Shown here one piece after another: positions 43,505 through 52,402 of a DNA stretch of 64,000 nt; the stretch's first letter is position 1, and each line of letters opens with the position of its first letter. Origin of the DNA: Paenibacillus terricola (lineage in GTDB: Bacteria; Bacillota; Bacilli; Paenibacillales; Paenibacillaceae); NCBI RefSeq assembly GCF_014779765.1, contig NZ_JACXZA010000002.1, forward strand, positions 248,001 through 312,000, written 5' to 3'. The translations under genes and the position numbers were made by a program. Below the pieces are notes generated by a model, which was given only the letters and a program-made list of their open reading frames with translations, searched no databases and was not told the origin of the DNA.

Positions 43505-44086
43505 GTGATTATAGGTCTTGTAAGACATGGTCAGACCGATTGGAATGCAGTAGGACGAATTCAAGGTCAGACGGATATTCCTTTGAACGAGGAAGGCATA
43601 CGGCAGGCGAAGGCGCTTGGCCGGCGAATCGCTAGCGAGGATCGCCAATGGGACGCAATTATTGCAAGCGATCTTCAGCGTGCCCACGAGACCGCTCGTA
43701 TAATCGCCGAGGCAGCGGATGTACCATTGCTTCCGGGGGATGAACGATTGCGAGAGCGGTATTTTGGCGAGATGGAAGGTTTAACGCGTTCAGAACGGGT
43801 TGAGCGGTTCGGCAGCGAGTGGCCGGTCGAGCATGTGAACGGTATTGAGCCGATGGAGGCTGTTCGTGAACGAGCGCATGCTTTCGTCGAACAGTGGAGA
43901 CAAGAGAAGTCTGATATGTCGCTGCTAGTCGTATCGCATGGCGGTCTAATTGCGGCACTGCTACCTTTATTATGCGAATCCATTGGAGACGATCATATCG
44001 GCAATTTGTCGTATTCCATTCTCGAATGGAATGACGAAGGTTGGACGCCTATATTGTACAACTGTACCGTACATGTAGAAGTATAA
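43505..44086 (+). CDS. Histidine phosphatase family protein
   Basis: 193 residues of the phosphoglycerate-mutase-like superfamily. The phospho-histidine motif LVRHGQTDWN is at residue 5 and the second catalytic motif VVSHGG (residue near 142) is intact; RLRERYFGEMEG carries the usual acid residue. The start is GTG 43505 with GTGGAG about 11 bases upstream. Substrate is unknown: cobalamin or sugar phosphatase (CobC/PhoE-like) and acid phosphatase are all possible. The terminator behind it closes the unit. Confidence 0.85.
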   Translation: MIIGLVRHGQTDWNAVGRIQGQTDIPLNEEGIRQAKALGRRIASEDRQWDAIIASDLQRAHETARIIAEAADVPLLPGDERLRERYFGEMEGLTRSERVERFGSEWPVEHVNGIEPMEAVRERAHAFVEQWRQEKSDMSLLVVSHGGLIAALLPLLCESIGDDHIGNLSYSILEWNDEGWTPILYNCTVHVEV

Positions 44087-44113
44087 AGAAAGAATGAAAA
44101 CTAAATTTTGAAG

Positions 44114-44149
44114 AAGACCGTTACTGCCGCAGGCGTAACGGTCTTTTTT
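44114..44149 (+). terminator. Terminator after the histidine phosphatase gene
   Basis: AAGACCGTTAC and GTAACGGTCTT form an 11-bp perfect stem, then T run. Confidence 0.93.
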
Positions 44150-44219
44150 GTGCATAACGGGTTCTACATGTTTTAAAAAGCGTCGTTCTTCCCATAATGG
44201 TAATACATTCAACGTAAGC

Positions 44220-44340
44220 GGTATGACATAGAACTCCGTTCAAAGATCCTGATGTAAATCGGTGTGACTTTGAACTCCGTTCAAAGATCCTGATGTAAAT
44301 CGGTGTGACTTTGAACTCCGTTCAAAGATCCTGATGTAAG
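44220..44340 (+). repeat. 41-bp tandem repeat, three copies, each with a hairpin
   Basis: Unit starts are at 44220, 44261 and 44302. Copies 2 and 3 are identical over their shared length, including GTGTGACTTTGAACTCC and GTTCAAAGATCC. Copy 1 differs in its first 12 bases. Each of copies 2 and 3 has the perfect inverted repeat CTTTGAAC-tcc-GTTCAAAG; copy 1 keeps only GAAC/GTTC. The array ends at the ribosome site GGAGAGG of the next gene, so it fills the promoter/leader position. Confidence 0.9.
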
Positions 44341-44352
44341 GAGAGGAATACG

Positions 44353-45576
44353 ATGAATTTGGCCGATATGCTTGGTTATGCCGACATTCAACAGCTTAAT
44401 CGGATTGCGGTTGAATATCAATGCGAATGCAACGGCAATTCCAAAAACGAATTGATTCAAACGATTCTCTCCGCCGTTAGCCGAAGGGATATTTTCGAGG
44501 AGCAGGTCAGTCGTTTAGGTTTGGAAGATTTGCGGTTTCTGAATTCTCTGTTGTTCGATACAAGATCGTCATTCAGTATGGAGGATTTGACCGCACGCAT
44601 TCAGCAAAGCAAATTCGGAGAGGAGCAGACGGGAACCGTAAGCTCAGCAGGCGAAGCTCAGCCGGCTGATTCCAAGGGGACTAGCAAGTCCAAGGCAACT
44701 GCGCAGGGCGGCGTGAAGAAACGGGCGAAGGCTGCGAATCCTGTGAAGGAGCTTACACCGCGGGACATCATCCTGAAGTTCAAGCATCAAGGCTGGTTGT
44801 TCAATGGCCTGGCAGGACCTAATCGATATATGTTCCACGTACCTGCGGACTTGAAAACAAGACTCAGAGATACGCTCGAACGCAAAATGTCTGGGATGGT
44901 TGATGCAGCTGAGGAGCCGCAGGCTTACCGGGATGAACAGGGATTGCTCAGCGAAGACTTGTACCATATGCTTCAATATGTTCAGCGGTATGAGGTGCCG
45001 ACTTCGTCGGATGGCTCCATGTATAAGCGCAACTTGCATCAGCTTATGGAGCATATGGGGGTAAGAGAATCATTCCCGCAAAAAGGGGAATGGCGGTTCG
45101 GCTATGGACGCAAGTTCCATGTTTATCCGAATCGGCTTGCTTTATTGTACGACTTTGCAGTTGACAGTAAATTGCTAGTTGAATCGCAGGAACGTCTCAT
45201 GCTCACGCAGACAGGAATAGAACGATTAGGCGAAGAGCGGATCGATGAGACGGCCAAGTTATATCGCTTCTGGCTGAAGGTGTATAAGACGCCGATTCCG
45301 AATCTGGTTGCGCTGGTCAATTGGATAGATCGGCTTGCCAGACAGTGGGTGACAGCAGAGTCGCTCCAGCGAACGTTGCTGCCTTACGTTAAACCGTATT
45401 ATTATGATACGTCCGAATCGGTCTTCGCACAGCGTATCATTGCGATGATGCTGCATTTGGGTCTTGTTCGCATCGGCGAGCATGAGAAATATGGCACGGT
45501 CATCCGAATGACTAAACTAGGAACGGCCGTAATTGGAAGCATAGGGAAAGAAGAAGCTGTACGTTCCATTCGTTAA
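44353..45576 (+). CDS. Hypothetical protein, possible winged-helix segments
   Basis: 407 residues, not recognised. The N-terminal 60 residues look like a SAP/Rho-N-type helical module (DIQQLNRIAVEYQCECNGNSKNELIQTIL). A Lys/Ala/Ser-rich linker follows (about 105-135), then a large helical part that may contain winged-helix-like units. Both features hint at nucleic-acid binding but no catalytic motif is seen. Start ATG 44353 follows AAGGAGAGG and the 41-bp repeat array. It lies where B. subtilis has ypiA. Confidence 0.7.
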   Translation: MNLADMLGYADIQQLNRIAVEYQCECNGNSKNELIQTILSAVSRRDIFEEQVSRLGLEDLRFLNSLLFDTRSSFSMEDLTARIQQSKFGEEQTGTVSSAGEAQPADSKGTSKSKATAQGGVKKRAKAANPVKELTPRDIILKFKHQGWLFNGLAGPNRYMFHVPADLKTRLRDTLERKMSGMVDAAEEPQAYRDEQGLLSEDLYHMLQYVQRYEVPTSSDGSMYKRNLHQLMEHMGVRESFPQKGEWRFGYGRKFHVYPNRLALLYDFAVDSKLLVESQERLMLTQTGIERLGEERIDETAKLYRFWLKVYKTPIPNLVALVNWIDRLARQWVTAESLQRTLLPYVKPYYYDTSESVFAQRIIAMMLHLGLVRIGEHEKYGTVIRMTKLGTAVIGSIGKEEAVRSIR

Positions 45577-45609
45577 CCGTCATTTATAGCTTACTAGACT
45601 AGCAGAACG

Positions 45610-45927
45610 TTGACAGGCGGAAGCGGGCTGCAGCGATGTGGATATCCGTATTCAGGACACTCGCGGTTAATCGTAGTCTCCTGTCCTATAGGCAGAGGCA
45701 CATTCATTGGAATGGGGGGCCTTCGTACGGACGGAGCAGAGATCGGTGAATATGATTTAGTAGGAGCCGGTTCAATTGTAACCGAGAACAAAAAGATTCC
45801 ACCTATACTCTTTCTCTTACGATCACCCGCCAAAGTCGTCAAAGAATGGACCGAGGACGATTTGCAGCGCATGAGAAAGACGATGGAAAGCAACGTGGTG
45901 AAAGGAAAAGAATATAGGATCTCTTAA
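45610..45927 (+). pseudogene. Degraded gamma-carbonic anhydrase family gene
   Basis: The last 75 residues (IGRGTFIGMGGLRTDG, EIGEYDLVGAGSIVTENKKIPP, SPAKVVKEWTEDDLQ) match the C-terminal left-handed beta-helix and tail of gamma-carbonic anhydrase-like hexapeptide proteins. The family is usually 170-180 residues; here the first half is missing. Upstream, fragments in two different frames (for example DIRIQDTR in one, GYPYSGH in another) resemble scrambled pieces of the missing half. No ribosome site or good start codon. Best read as a pseudogene with deletion and frameshift. Confidence 0.65.
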
Positions 45928-45948
45928 CCCCGGTTGGAGGTGTATCCT

Positions 45949-46137
45949 ATGGACAAAATGAAAGCAACGTATGAGACAATGCTGGGATTGGCGGCAGAGA
46001 TGGTGTTGGACGATGCGGTTCTGAAATTTCGTACCGAACGGATTTATCGTGATATCGATCTAGCATTAGCTAGCGGAGATGAGGATACGTTCCATCGATT
46101 GGCAGAACAATTGAACGCACTCCGTCTTTCTCATTAG
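45949..46137 (+). CDS. IDEAL domain protein
   Basis: 62 residues. The short C-terminal region (VLKFRTERIYRDIDLALASGDEDTFHRLAEQLNAL) matches the IDEAL domain found at the end of several Bacillus proteins, including YpiB. Here it is nearly the whole protein, so the UPF0302 part of YpiB is absent. ATG 45949 follows TTGGAGGTG. It lies before the ypiF-like gene, as ypiB does in B. subtilis. The function is unknown. Confidence 0.75.
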   Translation: MDKMKATYETMLGLAAEMVLDDAVLKFRTERIYRDIDLALASGDEDTFHRLAEQLNALRLSH

Positions 46138-46163
46138 CCGGCTGCGACGATTGCTGAGTTTAG

Positions 46164-46205
46164 AATAGCCTGATGTCCGTCTTGGCGCGGTGCAGGCTAT
46201 TTTTG
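46164..46205 (+). terminator. Terminator after the IDEAL gene
   Basis: AATAGCCTG and CAGGCTATT around a 20-base loop, then TTTTG. Confidence 0.8.
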
Positions 46206-46283
46206 TGCGGAATGGGTTGGCAAACGAAGCCAGTCGCGGTACGATGGGAGGATGACAGCATATCGTAAGGAAAGGGAGATCCG

Positions 46284-46703
46284 ATGAAATTCAGCGAGAT
46301 TGAAAGCAGCAAGTGGGACGAGCTCAAGCCTTATCTGGATACGTGCTTATTGCCTGTGACAGGTTTAACGGGCTTGGAGACACCAGCAGAAGCTACGAAA
46401 GCATTAGAAGATTTGAGAGATGTGATGGACGGCATTGAAATTCCGTTCAAAGGAAGAGTTGTTACATACCCGGCTTGTCATTATACAGGTGAAGATGTAG
46501 GACATGCTGTCGTTGAGCAGCTATGCGCTTCGCTCAAGCAGATAGGTTTCCGCTATATAATAGTAGTTACTGCTCGGTTAACGAATTTGACGACAGCATC
46601 CGCGGATCTTATCTTCGCGCCAACCGAGACGGGAGAAGTTCCCTCTGCTGAGCAAATTGGACAGGGAATCCGTTCCATGTGGACGCCTTCTATCCATGTC
46701 TAG
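46284..46703 (+). CDS. ypiF: DUF2487 protein (YpiF-like)
   Basis: 139 residues, soluble. Position immediately upstream of qcrA and the block AGRVVTYPACHYTG-like (FKGRVVTYPACHY) match the DUF2487/YpiF family. ATG 46284 has AAAGGGAG seven bases upstream. It is suspected to help the bc complex or its regulation by location alone; no direct evidence is in the sequence. Confidence 0.75.
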   Translation: MKFSEIESSKWDELKPYLDTCLLPVTGLTGLETPAEATKALEDLRDVMDGIEIPFKGRVVTYPACHYTGEDVGHAVVEQLCASLKQIGFRYIIVVTARLTNLTTASADLIFAPTETGEVPSAEQIGQGIRSMWTPSIHV

Positions 46704-46849
46704 CCAATCTGATGCATAATATATTCCTATTATGGGGAAAACAATGTTGATGTCATGAGTTAGGGGATTAGGTTCCCGTGTAATTGTGACAATTTCATAA
46801 CAAAAAATGAAACGCTTTTGCATCGGTCAAATTAACGTCTTCCATATTC

Positions 46850-46878
46850 TTGACGCTCCCATACACCTAGGATATTAT
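46850..46878 (+). promoter_or_regulatory. qcr operon promoter
   Basis: TTGACG, 17 bases, TATTAT, about 80 bases before the qcrA start. It is a strong SigA-type candidate for qcrABC. Confidence 0.7.
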
Positions 46879-46959
46879 AGAAAATGTCTTAGTTCGTCCA
46901 CGGTTTTGTCACTTTGGACAAGACGGGAGATATGGTTGGCAAAGGGGGTAGAACAGAAG

Positions 46960-47475
46960 ATGAGCAATCACGAAGGTCAAAAACCGGTGCGCAAAGAAAT
47001 GTCCCGGCGTCAATTTTTGTCGTATACACTCGGCGGAACGACCGCTTTTATGGCTGGCGGCGTCGCGCTTCCGATGATTCGATTCGCTGTCGATCCGCTC
47101 TTGCAGAAGAAAGAAGAGAGCGCGTTCATTAAAGTGACTGAAGAAGCGAAAATTACGAACGATCCGGTGGAATACAAATTCAAAATCCATCAAGTTGACG
47201 GCTGGTACGAGAGTGAAGCGGAGCTTGTCGCATGGATTTCGAAAGACGCGAACGGAAACATTTTTGCACTATCGCCTGTGTGCAAACACTTGGGATGTAC
47301 CATTGGTTGGAATACGGAGAACAGCGATCAATACGTTTGTCCGTGCCACGGTGCACACTATACCAGAGATGGTAAGAACCTGAGCGTTGCGCCAAATCCA
47401 CTTGACGAGTACGAAGTGAAGCTGGATGGCGGATTTATTTATCTCGGTCCAATTAAGCCGAATACGCGTGTATAA
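46960..47475 (+). CDS. qcrA: Menaquinol-cytochrome c reductase Rieske iron-sulfur subunit
   Basis: 171 residues. The 2Fe-2S ligands lie in CKHLGC and CPCHGAH (two Cys and two His). The N-terminus has SRRQF followed by a hydrophobic anchor, typical of Tat-exported Rieske proteins. ATG 46960 has AAAGGGGGT ten bases upstream; an in-frame upstream ATG at 46807 overlaps the promoter and is rejected. The first gene of qcrABC, passing electrons from menaquinol to cytochrome c. Confidence 0.95.
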   Translation: MSNHEGQKPVRKEMSRRQFLSYTLGGTTAFMAGGVALPMIRFAVDPLLQKKEESAFIKVTEEAKITNDPVEYKFKIHQVDGWYESEAELVAWISKDANGNIFALSPVCKHLGCTIGWNTENSDQYVCPCHGAHYTRDGKNLSVAPNPLDEYEVKLDGGFIYLGPIKPNTRV

Positions 47476-47492
47476 AGGAGGCGCATAGTCAG

Positions 47493-48164
47493 ATGTTTAA
47501 AGCTGTATACAACTGGATTGACGAACGTCTCGATGTTGCGCCGTTGTGGAGAGACGTAGCGGATCATGAAGTGCCTGAGCACGTAAACCCTGCGCACCAT
47601 TTCTCCGCATTCGTGTACTGCTTCGGCGGCTTGACGTTTTTCATCACAGTCATCCAAATTCTTTCCGGTATGTTCCTGACGATGTACTTCGTACCGGACA
47701 TTAACAATGCTTATGCGAGTGTCGATTACCTGCAGCACAAAGTTGCATTCGGCGGTATCGTTCGCGGTATGCACCACTGGGGCGCTAGTCTTGTAATCGT
47801 TATGATGTTCTTACATACCCTGCGCGTCTTCTTCACCGGTTCTTACAAAGCACCGCGCGAAATGAACTGGGTTGTGGGGATGCTTATTTTCTTCGTTATG
47901 CTTGGTCTCGGTTTCACGGGTTACTTGCTCCCTTGGGACAACAAAGCTTATTACGCTACGAAGGTCGGCATGCAAATTGCTGAATCCGTTCCATACATCG
48001 GTGTCTATCTGAAAGAACTGATGCAGGGCGGTACGATCGTAGGTGCGCAGACGCTGACGCGCTTCTTCGCGATTCACGTCTTCTTCCTGCCAGGCGCATT
48101 GCTCGCTCTGCTCGCAGGCCACTTCTTCATGATTCGTAAGCAAGGCATTTCGGGACCGCTATAA
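47493..48164 (+). CDS. qcrB: Menaquinol-cytochrome c reductase cytochrome b6 subunit
   Basis: 223 residues, four transmembrane helices, holding two b hemes. The heme-ligand histidines are visible in GGIVRGMHHWGASLV and RFFAIHVFFLPG, and the quinol-site region LPWDNKAYYATKVG is intact. ATG 47493 follows AAGGAGG. It is the short b6-type, with the remaining helices encoded by qcrC, as in Bacillus. Confidence 0.96.
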   Translation: MFKAVYNWIDERLDVAPLWRDVADHEVPEHVNPAHHFSAFVYCFGGLTFFITVIQILSGMFLTMYFVPDINNAYASVDYLQHKVAFGGIVRGMHHWGASLVIVMMFLHTLRVFFTGSYKAPREMNWVVGMLIFFVMLGLGFTGYLLPWDNKAYYATKVGMQIAESVPYIGVYLKELMQGGTIVGAQTLTRFFAIHVFFLPGALLALLAGHFFMIRKQGISGPL

Positions 48165-48183
48165 GCGAAGGGAGGTTATTACG

Positions 48184-49056
48184 ATGGCGCATGGTCATAA
48201 ATCTGACGAGAAAATCGTCTACGTAGGAGACTCCCGCATACGCAAGCGGACGAACAAAAACAGCGTACCGCCCGACTATACGGCATTCCCAGGCAAATCG
48301 GAAGTATTCATTCCGAACTTCCTGCTTAAAGAATGGCTCGTTGGCTGCGTTGTACTTGTTGGCTTCCTCGTATTGACGATCTCTGAGGCTCCGCCACTCG
48401 GTTATCCGGCGGATCCAACGAATACTGCTTTTATTCCGATGCCGGACTGGTACTTCCTGTTCCTGTATCAATACTTGAAATATCCTTATGCATCTGGTGA
48501 TTATGTCGTACTCGGTTCCGTATTCGTTCCAGGTATCGCGTTTGGCGCGCTCCTGCTTGCTCCATTCCTGGATACAGGCAAAGAACGCCGCTTCTATCGC
48601 CGCCCGGTAACTTCGGCACTAATGATTCTGTCTCTAATCTCACTTGTATACTTGACGAAAGTATCATGGGATCACTATCAGCACGAACTGGAGATCACGA
48701 ATACGGTTCCAGAGCATATCGAGCGTGAAGAGAAAGCTCGTGAAGCTGCTGAGAAGGGCGAATCGTTCAGCGCGGTTAAGAAAGAAGAGCCTGTGGCACT
48801 CGTTGATGCAAATGACCCAGCAATGGACATTGCGAAAGCAGCGAAGTGCATCACTTGTCACTCTCCTGACTTGAACGGTAACCCCAAAGCTAAGGTTCCT
48901 TCACTTCACGGTATCGGGGATGTTTATTCCAAGGAAGAGCTGGTAAATATCGTAACGAACGGTAATGGCGGTATGCCATCGTTCAAAGATACGCTTTCGG
49001 CTGCAGAGATTGACCAGCTTACGACTTGGCTGGCTAAGCAGAAGAAAGCTCAATAA
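48184..49056 (+). CDS. qcrC: Menaquinol-cytochrome c reductase cytochrome b/c subunit
   Basis: 290 residues. The N-terminal part is subunit IV-like with the PDWYF motif and three transmembrane helices. The C-terminal domain has a covalent heme c site CITCH near residue 223, with the distal ligand Met in GGMPSF. This b-c fusion is characteristic of Firmicutes bc complexes. It follows qcrB by 19 bases; a terminator closes the operon. Confidence 0.96.
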   Translation: MAHGHKSDEKIVYVGDSRIRKRTNKNSVPPDYTAFPGKSEVFIPNFLLKEWLVGCVVLVGFLVLTISEAPPLGYPADPTNTAFIPMPDWYFLFLYQYLKYPYASGDYVVLGSVFVPGIAFGALLLAPFLDTGKERRFYRRPVTSALMILSLISLVYLTKVSWDHYQHELEITNTVPEHIEREEKAREAAEKGESFSAVKKEEPVALVDANDPAMDIAKAAKCITCHSPDLNGNPKAKVPSLHGIGDVYSKEELVNIVTNGNGGMPSFKDTLSAAEIDQLTTWLAKQKKAQ

Positions 49057-49069
49057 GGCTGTACAACAG

Positions 49070-49101
49070 AACCTGACCGTCATCTTAGCGGTCAGGTTTT
49101 T
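49070..49101 (+). terminator. qcr operon terminator
   Basis: AACCTGACCG and CGGTCAGGTT form a 10-bp stem, then a T run. Confidence 0.9.
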
Positions 49102-49178
49102 CGCAATTAGATAATGGTTATGTGCGGACGATCCTTCATTAAGGAGGAGATATCGTCTAGCCGAGAGGAGTATGTATA

Positions 49179-49826
49179 TTGCCGCTTCGTTGGTATTGGA
49201 GTCGCGAGTTTCTGACGTCACAGCGTATGTTGTGGACGCTGCTCATTGTCAATGTGCTGGGTACCATCTACGGTTATATCTGGTATGGAGATCAGATTGT
49301 CTGGACCGCATCTCATAAGCCATTATGGATGCTGCCTTTCGTTCCGGACAGCCCGACGGCAAGTTTATTCTTCTCTTTATCGCTTGTTTATTTGCTCGTT
49401 CAGTCGCAGCCTAAGACGGCAATCGGACGTGTGATCCGTTACCTTATTGAAGCGCTTGGGGTTGCTACGTCGGTGAAGTATGGCATTTGGGCAGTTGCGA
49501 TGATTGTAGCTGGCGTATCGGAAGGTTCGCCGATGGGCTGGCAGGATTGGATGTTGATCGCCTCGCATCTTGGAATGGCTGTAGAAGGGTTGCTATTCCT
49601 TCGTTTTATGTCGGTTGGATCCGCGGCAGTAGGAGCAGCTGTAGGGTGGCTGCTGCTTAATGACGTTGTTGACTATCGATTTGATGTGTTTCCATGGCTG
49701 CCTCAGCCGTTATATGATCATCTGCCTATCGTTTGCATCTGCACATTTGGTCTCACTTTATTCAGTTGGATCGTTACGAATGCAGCGATTGTTCTTCGGG
49801 ATGCGCACCGAAGTGCATTTCGTTAG
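49179..49826 (+). CDS. ypjA: DUF1405 membrane protein (YpjA)
   Basis: 215 residues, six or seven transmembrane helices. Family signature includes NVLGTIYGYIWYG near residue 25 and LNDVVDYRFDVFPWLP. The start is TTG 49179 with GAGAGGAG eight bases upstream. The same position after qcrC as in B. subtilis. The function is unknown. Confidence 0.85.
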   Translation: MPLRWYWSREFLTSQRMLWTLLIVNVLGTIYGYIWYGDQIVWTASHKPLWMLPFVPDSPTASLFFSLSLVYLLVQSQPKTAIGRVIRYLIEALGVATSVKYGIWAVAMIVAGVSEGSPMGWQDWMLIASHLGMAVEGLLFLRFMSVGSAAVGAAVGWLLLNDVVDYRFDVFPWLPQPLYDHLPIVCICTFGLTLFSWIVTNAAIVLRDAHRSAFR

Positions 49827-49925
49827 TGGATAGCTAGTCTATCTTGGGCAGTCTCTTCATAAGCTAGAATGAATGCGGTAGCAGGAGAAGCACTCGCAAC
49901 TGCAATAGCTGTGGAGGGATGTCAC

Positions 49926-50846
49926 GTGAGAAAGAGATGGCTGGTCGCTTGTATGCTAAGCCTTATGCTGACCGTGGTGCTTATTGGAGCAGCGGCGGCA
50001 GCAGCTCCATCAGAGCGTACGGCAACATCGATTTCGACTAGTTCGACATGGCAGCGAGTGCAACGCTCAGCAGATGCCATTTATGAGGCTTCAACAGCGG
50101 GTAATCGACAGGCGGCTTATTATGCAGGTCAGCAGCTATCCAGCCAGTTGAAGGAACTATTAGAGGCAGAACGCTTAAACGAGTCGAGCCAGCTCCAGGC
50201 GATTTATCGAGAGGCCAAGCTTATGCTTGCCAATATTGAACAGAAGAAATCTGCTGTTCTATGGAGGCCGCAGGCAACCCGAATTAAGCTTGCTGTGGAT
50301 GCAGCAGGCGCACAATCGGTCGGCCTCGCGAGCAATGCGATGTGGCTGCAATACGAACCTATAATCGAAGAAGATATCGCACGCATTCGGCAAGCAATCA
50401 ATATACGTAATGCGCAAGCGTATGCTTCAGCATCCGCAATGCTGCATACGCTGCAGGAGCACACAGATCGGATCGCCATTGCAGCAGCAATAGCGGACAA
50501 ATCAACCGAAATGAACGCATTGCTGAATAGTGTTACCTATATGTCGCGTCTCCTTAATGCAGGGGAGCGAGGTACAATTGCCTCGCAGTTGTCGCAGCAA
50601 GTGCTGGCGCCTGTCGAGGCAGCGACGGCTGCCTTGTTCAGCGGCAATGCAGAGCGGGAAGAACCGGTCATCGCGCCAATCGGTGGCGGTGTACCGCATC
50701 GTTGGATTTTCGGTATCTCCTCACTCATCTCAAGCTTGCTTGCTTATGTGTCCTGGCGCAAATACAAGCATACGCCTTATGCAATAATGAACAAAAGCGA
50801 AGCAGGCAGCCAGACGCCATTATATTTGAAGCGTAAGATTAAATGA
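49926..50846 (+). CDS. ypjB: Sporulation protein YpjB
   Basis: 306 residues. A signal segment at residues 1-25 is followed by a long Ala/Gln-rich, probably helical exported domain and a C-terminal transmembrane helix (about 267-285). YpjB is a SigE-regulated sporulation protein in B. subtilis of unknown role. GTG 49926 is chosen because GGAGGG lies seven bases upstream; earlier in-frame starts lack one. Assignment relies on order (ypjA-ypjB) and topology. Confidence 0.75.
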   Translation: MRKRWLVACMLSLMLTVVLIGAAAAAAPSERTATSISTSSTWQRVQRSADAIYEASTAGNRQAAYYAGQQLSSQLKELLEAERLNESSQLQAIYREAKLMLANIEQKKSAVLWRPQATRIKLAVDAAGAQSVGLASNAMWLQYEPIIEEDIARIRQAINIRNAQAYASASAMLHTLQEHTDRIAIAAAIADKSTEMNALLNSVTYMSRLLNAGERGTIASQLSQQVLAPVEAATAALFSGNAEREEPVIAPIGGGVPHRWIFGISSLISSLLAYVSWRKYKHTPYAIMNKSEAGSQTPLYLKRKIK

Positions 50847-50855
50847 TGAAGCAAT

Positions 50856-50919
50856 AAGACAGCCCTGAAGGATTGAAAGAACGTTACTAGACGTTCTTTC
50901 TCCTTCAGGGCTGTTTTGG
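50856..50919 (+). terminator. Terminator between convergent ypjB and YitT-family genes
   Basis: ACAGCCCTGAAGG pairs with CCTTCAGGGCTGT, with a second internal stem AGAACGT/ACGTTCT, then TTTT. It probably serves ypjB and may also slow the convergent gene. Confidence 0.8.
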
Positions 50920-50952
50920 TTCCCACACATAAGTAGGTTTGACCGCGCATCG

Positions 50953-51822
50953 TTACTCGTCTTCTTTAAACCCTTCACCCAGGACATCATGTACATCATT
51001 GATTACAATGAAGGCGCGCGGATCAATCGATTTGACGATTTCTCTCAGCGTTCGTACCTCTTGCCGATTCACAACGCAATACACGATATACTTGTGCGAG
51101 CGAGAATAAGCGCCAATCGCCGGGATTAGCGTTACACCACGATCCATTTTCTCGGTTACGCGCGAAGCAATGTCTTCGCCCGCATTCGTAATGATGGAGA
51201 CCGCTTTGGCTGCATAAGCGCCTTCTTGAATGAAATCGATCACGCGGGAGGCAATAAACACGGTTACGAGCGTGTACAACACCTTTTCCTTCGGAATGTA
51301 AAGCAATGCAAGACCGATAATGACTAGATCGAGGCCAAGAATGACTTGTCCCATGCTCCAGCCCTTCCACTTTCCAACAATTCGGGCAATAATATCGACG
51401 CCGCCGGTCGTTCCGCCGAATCGGAAGGTGATGCCAAGTCCTAAGCCAAGCGTGACCCCGGCATATAAAGCGGCGAGTATGTAGTCTTTGTCGGTCTGGA
51501 ATGGAACGATCCAGTCATGTGCGATTGCGCGTTCGATCAATGCTAGAAAAACGGATAAACTCACCGTTCCGAATATGGTATATGCCATTTGGCCTTTGCC
51601 GAGCATTTTGAGTCCCAATAAGAATAATGGAATGTTCAGCACTAGCGTCGAAATGGACAACGGCGCGCCTGCAGCATAATTGAGAAGTACGCCGATACCC
51701 GTAACGCCACCTTCCATAAGCTGGTTCGGGATAACGAAATAATGGAGCCCGAAAGCATAAATGGCGGTACCAGCCATAATAGGAACAAGCGATTTGGCTT
51801 GCTGCCATAGTTTGCTTATCAT
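50953..51822 (-). CDS. ypjC: YitT family membrane protein (YpjC-like)
   Basis: 289 residues. Five or six transmembrane helices with the glycine-rich repeat (GVTLGLGLGITFRFGGTTGGVDI) and a C-terminal cytosolic DUF2179 domain from about residue 210 (DRGVTLIPAIGAYS, RSHKYIVYCVVN). Start at 51822 because AAGGAGG lies eight bases upstream; the longer reading lacks one. Transport or signalling role unknown. Confidence 0.85.
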   Translation of the reverse strand: MISKLWQQAKSLVPIMAGTAIYAFGLHYFVIPNQLMEGGVTGIGVLLNYAAGAPLSISTLVLNIPLFLLGLKMLGKGQMAYTIFGTVSLSVFLALIERAIAHDWIVPFQTDKDYILAALYAGVTLGLGLGITFRFGGTTGGVDIIARIVGKWKGWSMGQVILGLDLVIIGLALLYIPKEKVLYTLVTVFIASRVIDFIQEGAYAAKAVSIITNAGEDIASRVTEKMDRGVTLIPAIGAYSRSHKYIVYCVVNRQEVRTLREIVKSIDPRAFIVINDVHDVLGEGFKEDE

Positions 51823-52000
51823 TGCGTTGCCTCCTTGTAGATCGTCCAATTATAAAGATGACGGGAAGTGTGCATATCGAGCACGAAGCTTCTAATTAGT
51901 ATGCTGCTTTTACGGAAGTTTGAAAACCATTGTTTTCAATGCCGCTTTAGGCTAACATATAGAATAATCCGCCAGTGGCGATTTAAAGAAAGGAATGCAT

Positions 52001-52330
52001 ATGGCCGATAAATCATTATCCGACATCCAGCGTGAAGTGGATGCCTACATATCGCAATTCAAGGAAGGTTATTTCAGCCCGCTTGCCTTAATGGCAAGAA
52101 TGACGGAGGAAGTCGGAGAGCTGGCACGCGAAATTAATCATCATTATGGCGAGAAGCCGAAGAAACCAGACGAGGCCGATAATTCGGTCGAGATGGAGTT
52201 AGGCGACTGTCTGTTTATTCTGTGCTGCTTTGCGAATTCACTCGGAATTGATCTGACACAAGCTCATGATGCTGTCATGAATAAATTCAATACGCGCGAC
52301 GCCAATCGGTGGACGCGGAAGGACAGCTAA
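52001..52330 (+). CDS. ypjD: MazG-type nucleotide pyrophosphohydrolase
   Basis: 109 residues. Catalytic-site motif EEVGELAREI (EExxE) and the second acidic motif ELGDCLFILC (ExxD) are intact, giving the metal-binding cradle of the all-alpha NTP pyrophosphatases. It probably hydrolyses non-canonical nucleotides. ATG 52001 is used, with AAAGGA six bases upstream; ATG 51995 abuts that site. Position before dapB is as for B. subtilis ypjD. Confidence 0.9.
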   Translation: MADKSLSDIQREVDAYISQFKEGYFSPLALMARMTEEVGELAREINHHYGEKPKKPDEADNSVEMELGDCLFILCCFANSLGIDLTQAHDAVMNKFNTRDANRWTRKDS

Positions 52331-52402
52331 ACTAGCGCCGTAACGCCGAATGAATCCTTCACATATGCTGTACCACAACCGGTGTACAAGGGGGGTGGGC
52401 AT

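Noticed and set aside
44220-44340. CRISPR-like repeats
   Set aside because: Three head-to-tail 41-bp units without spacers and no cas genes; it is a tandem repeat.
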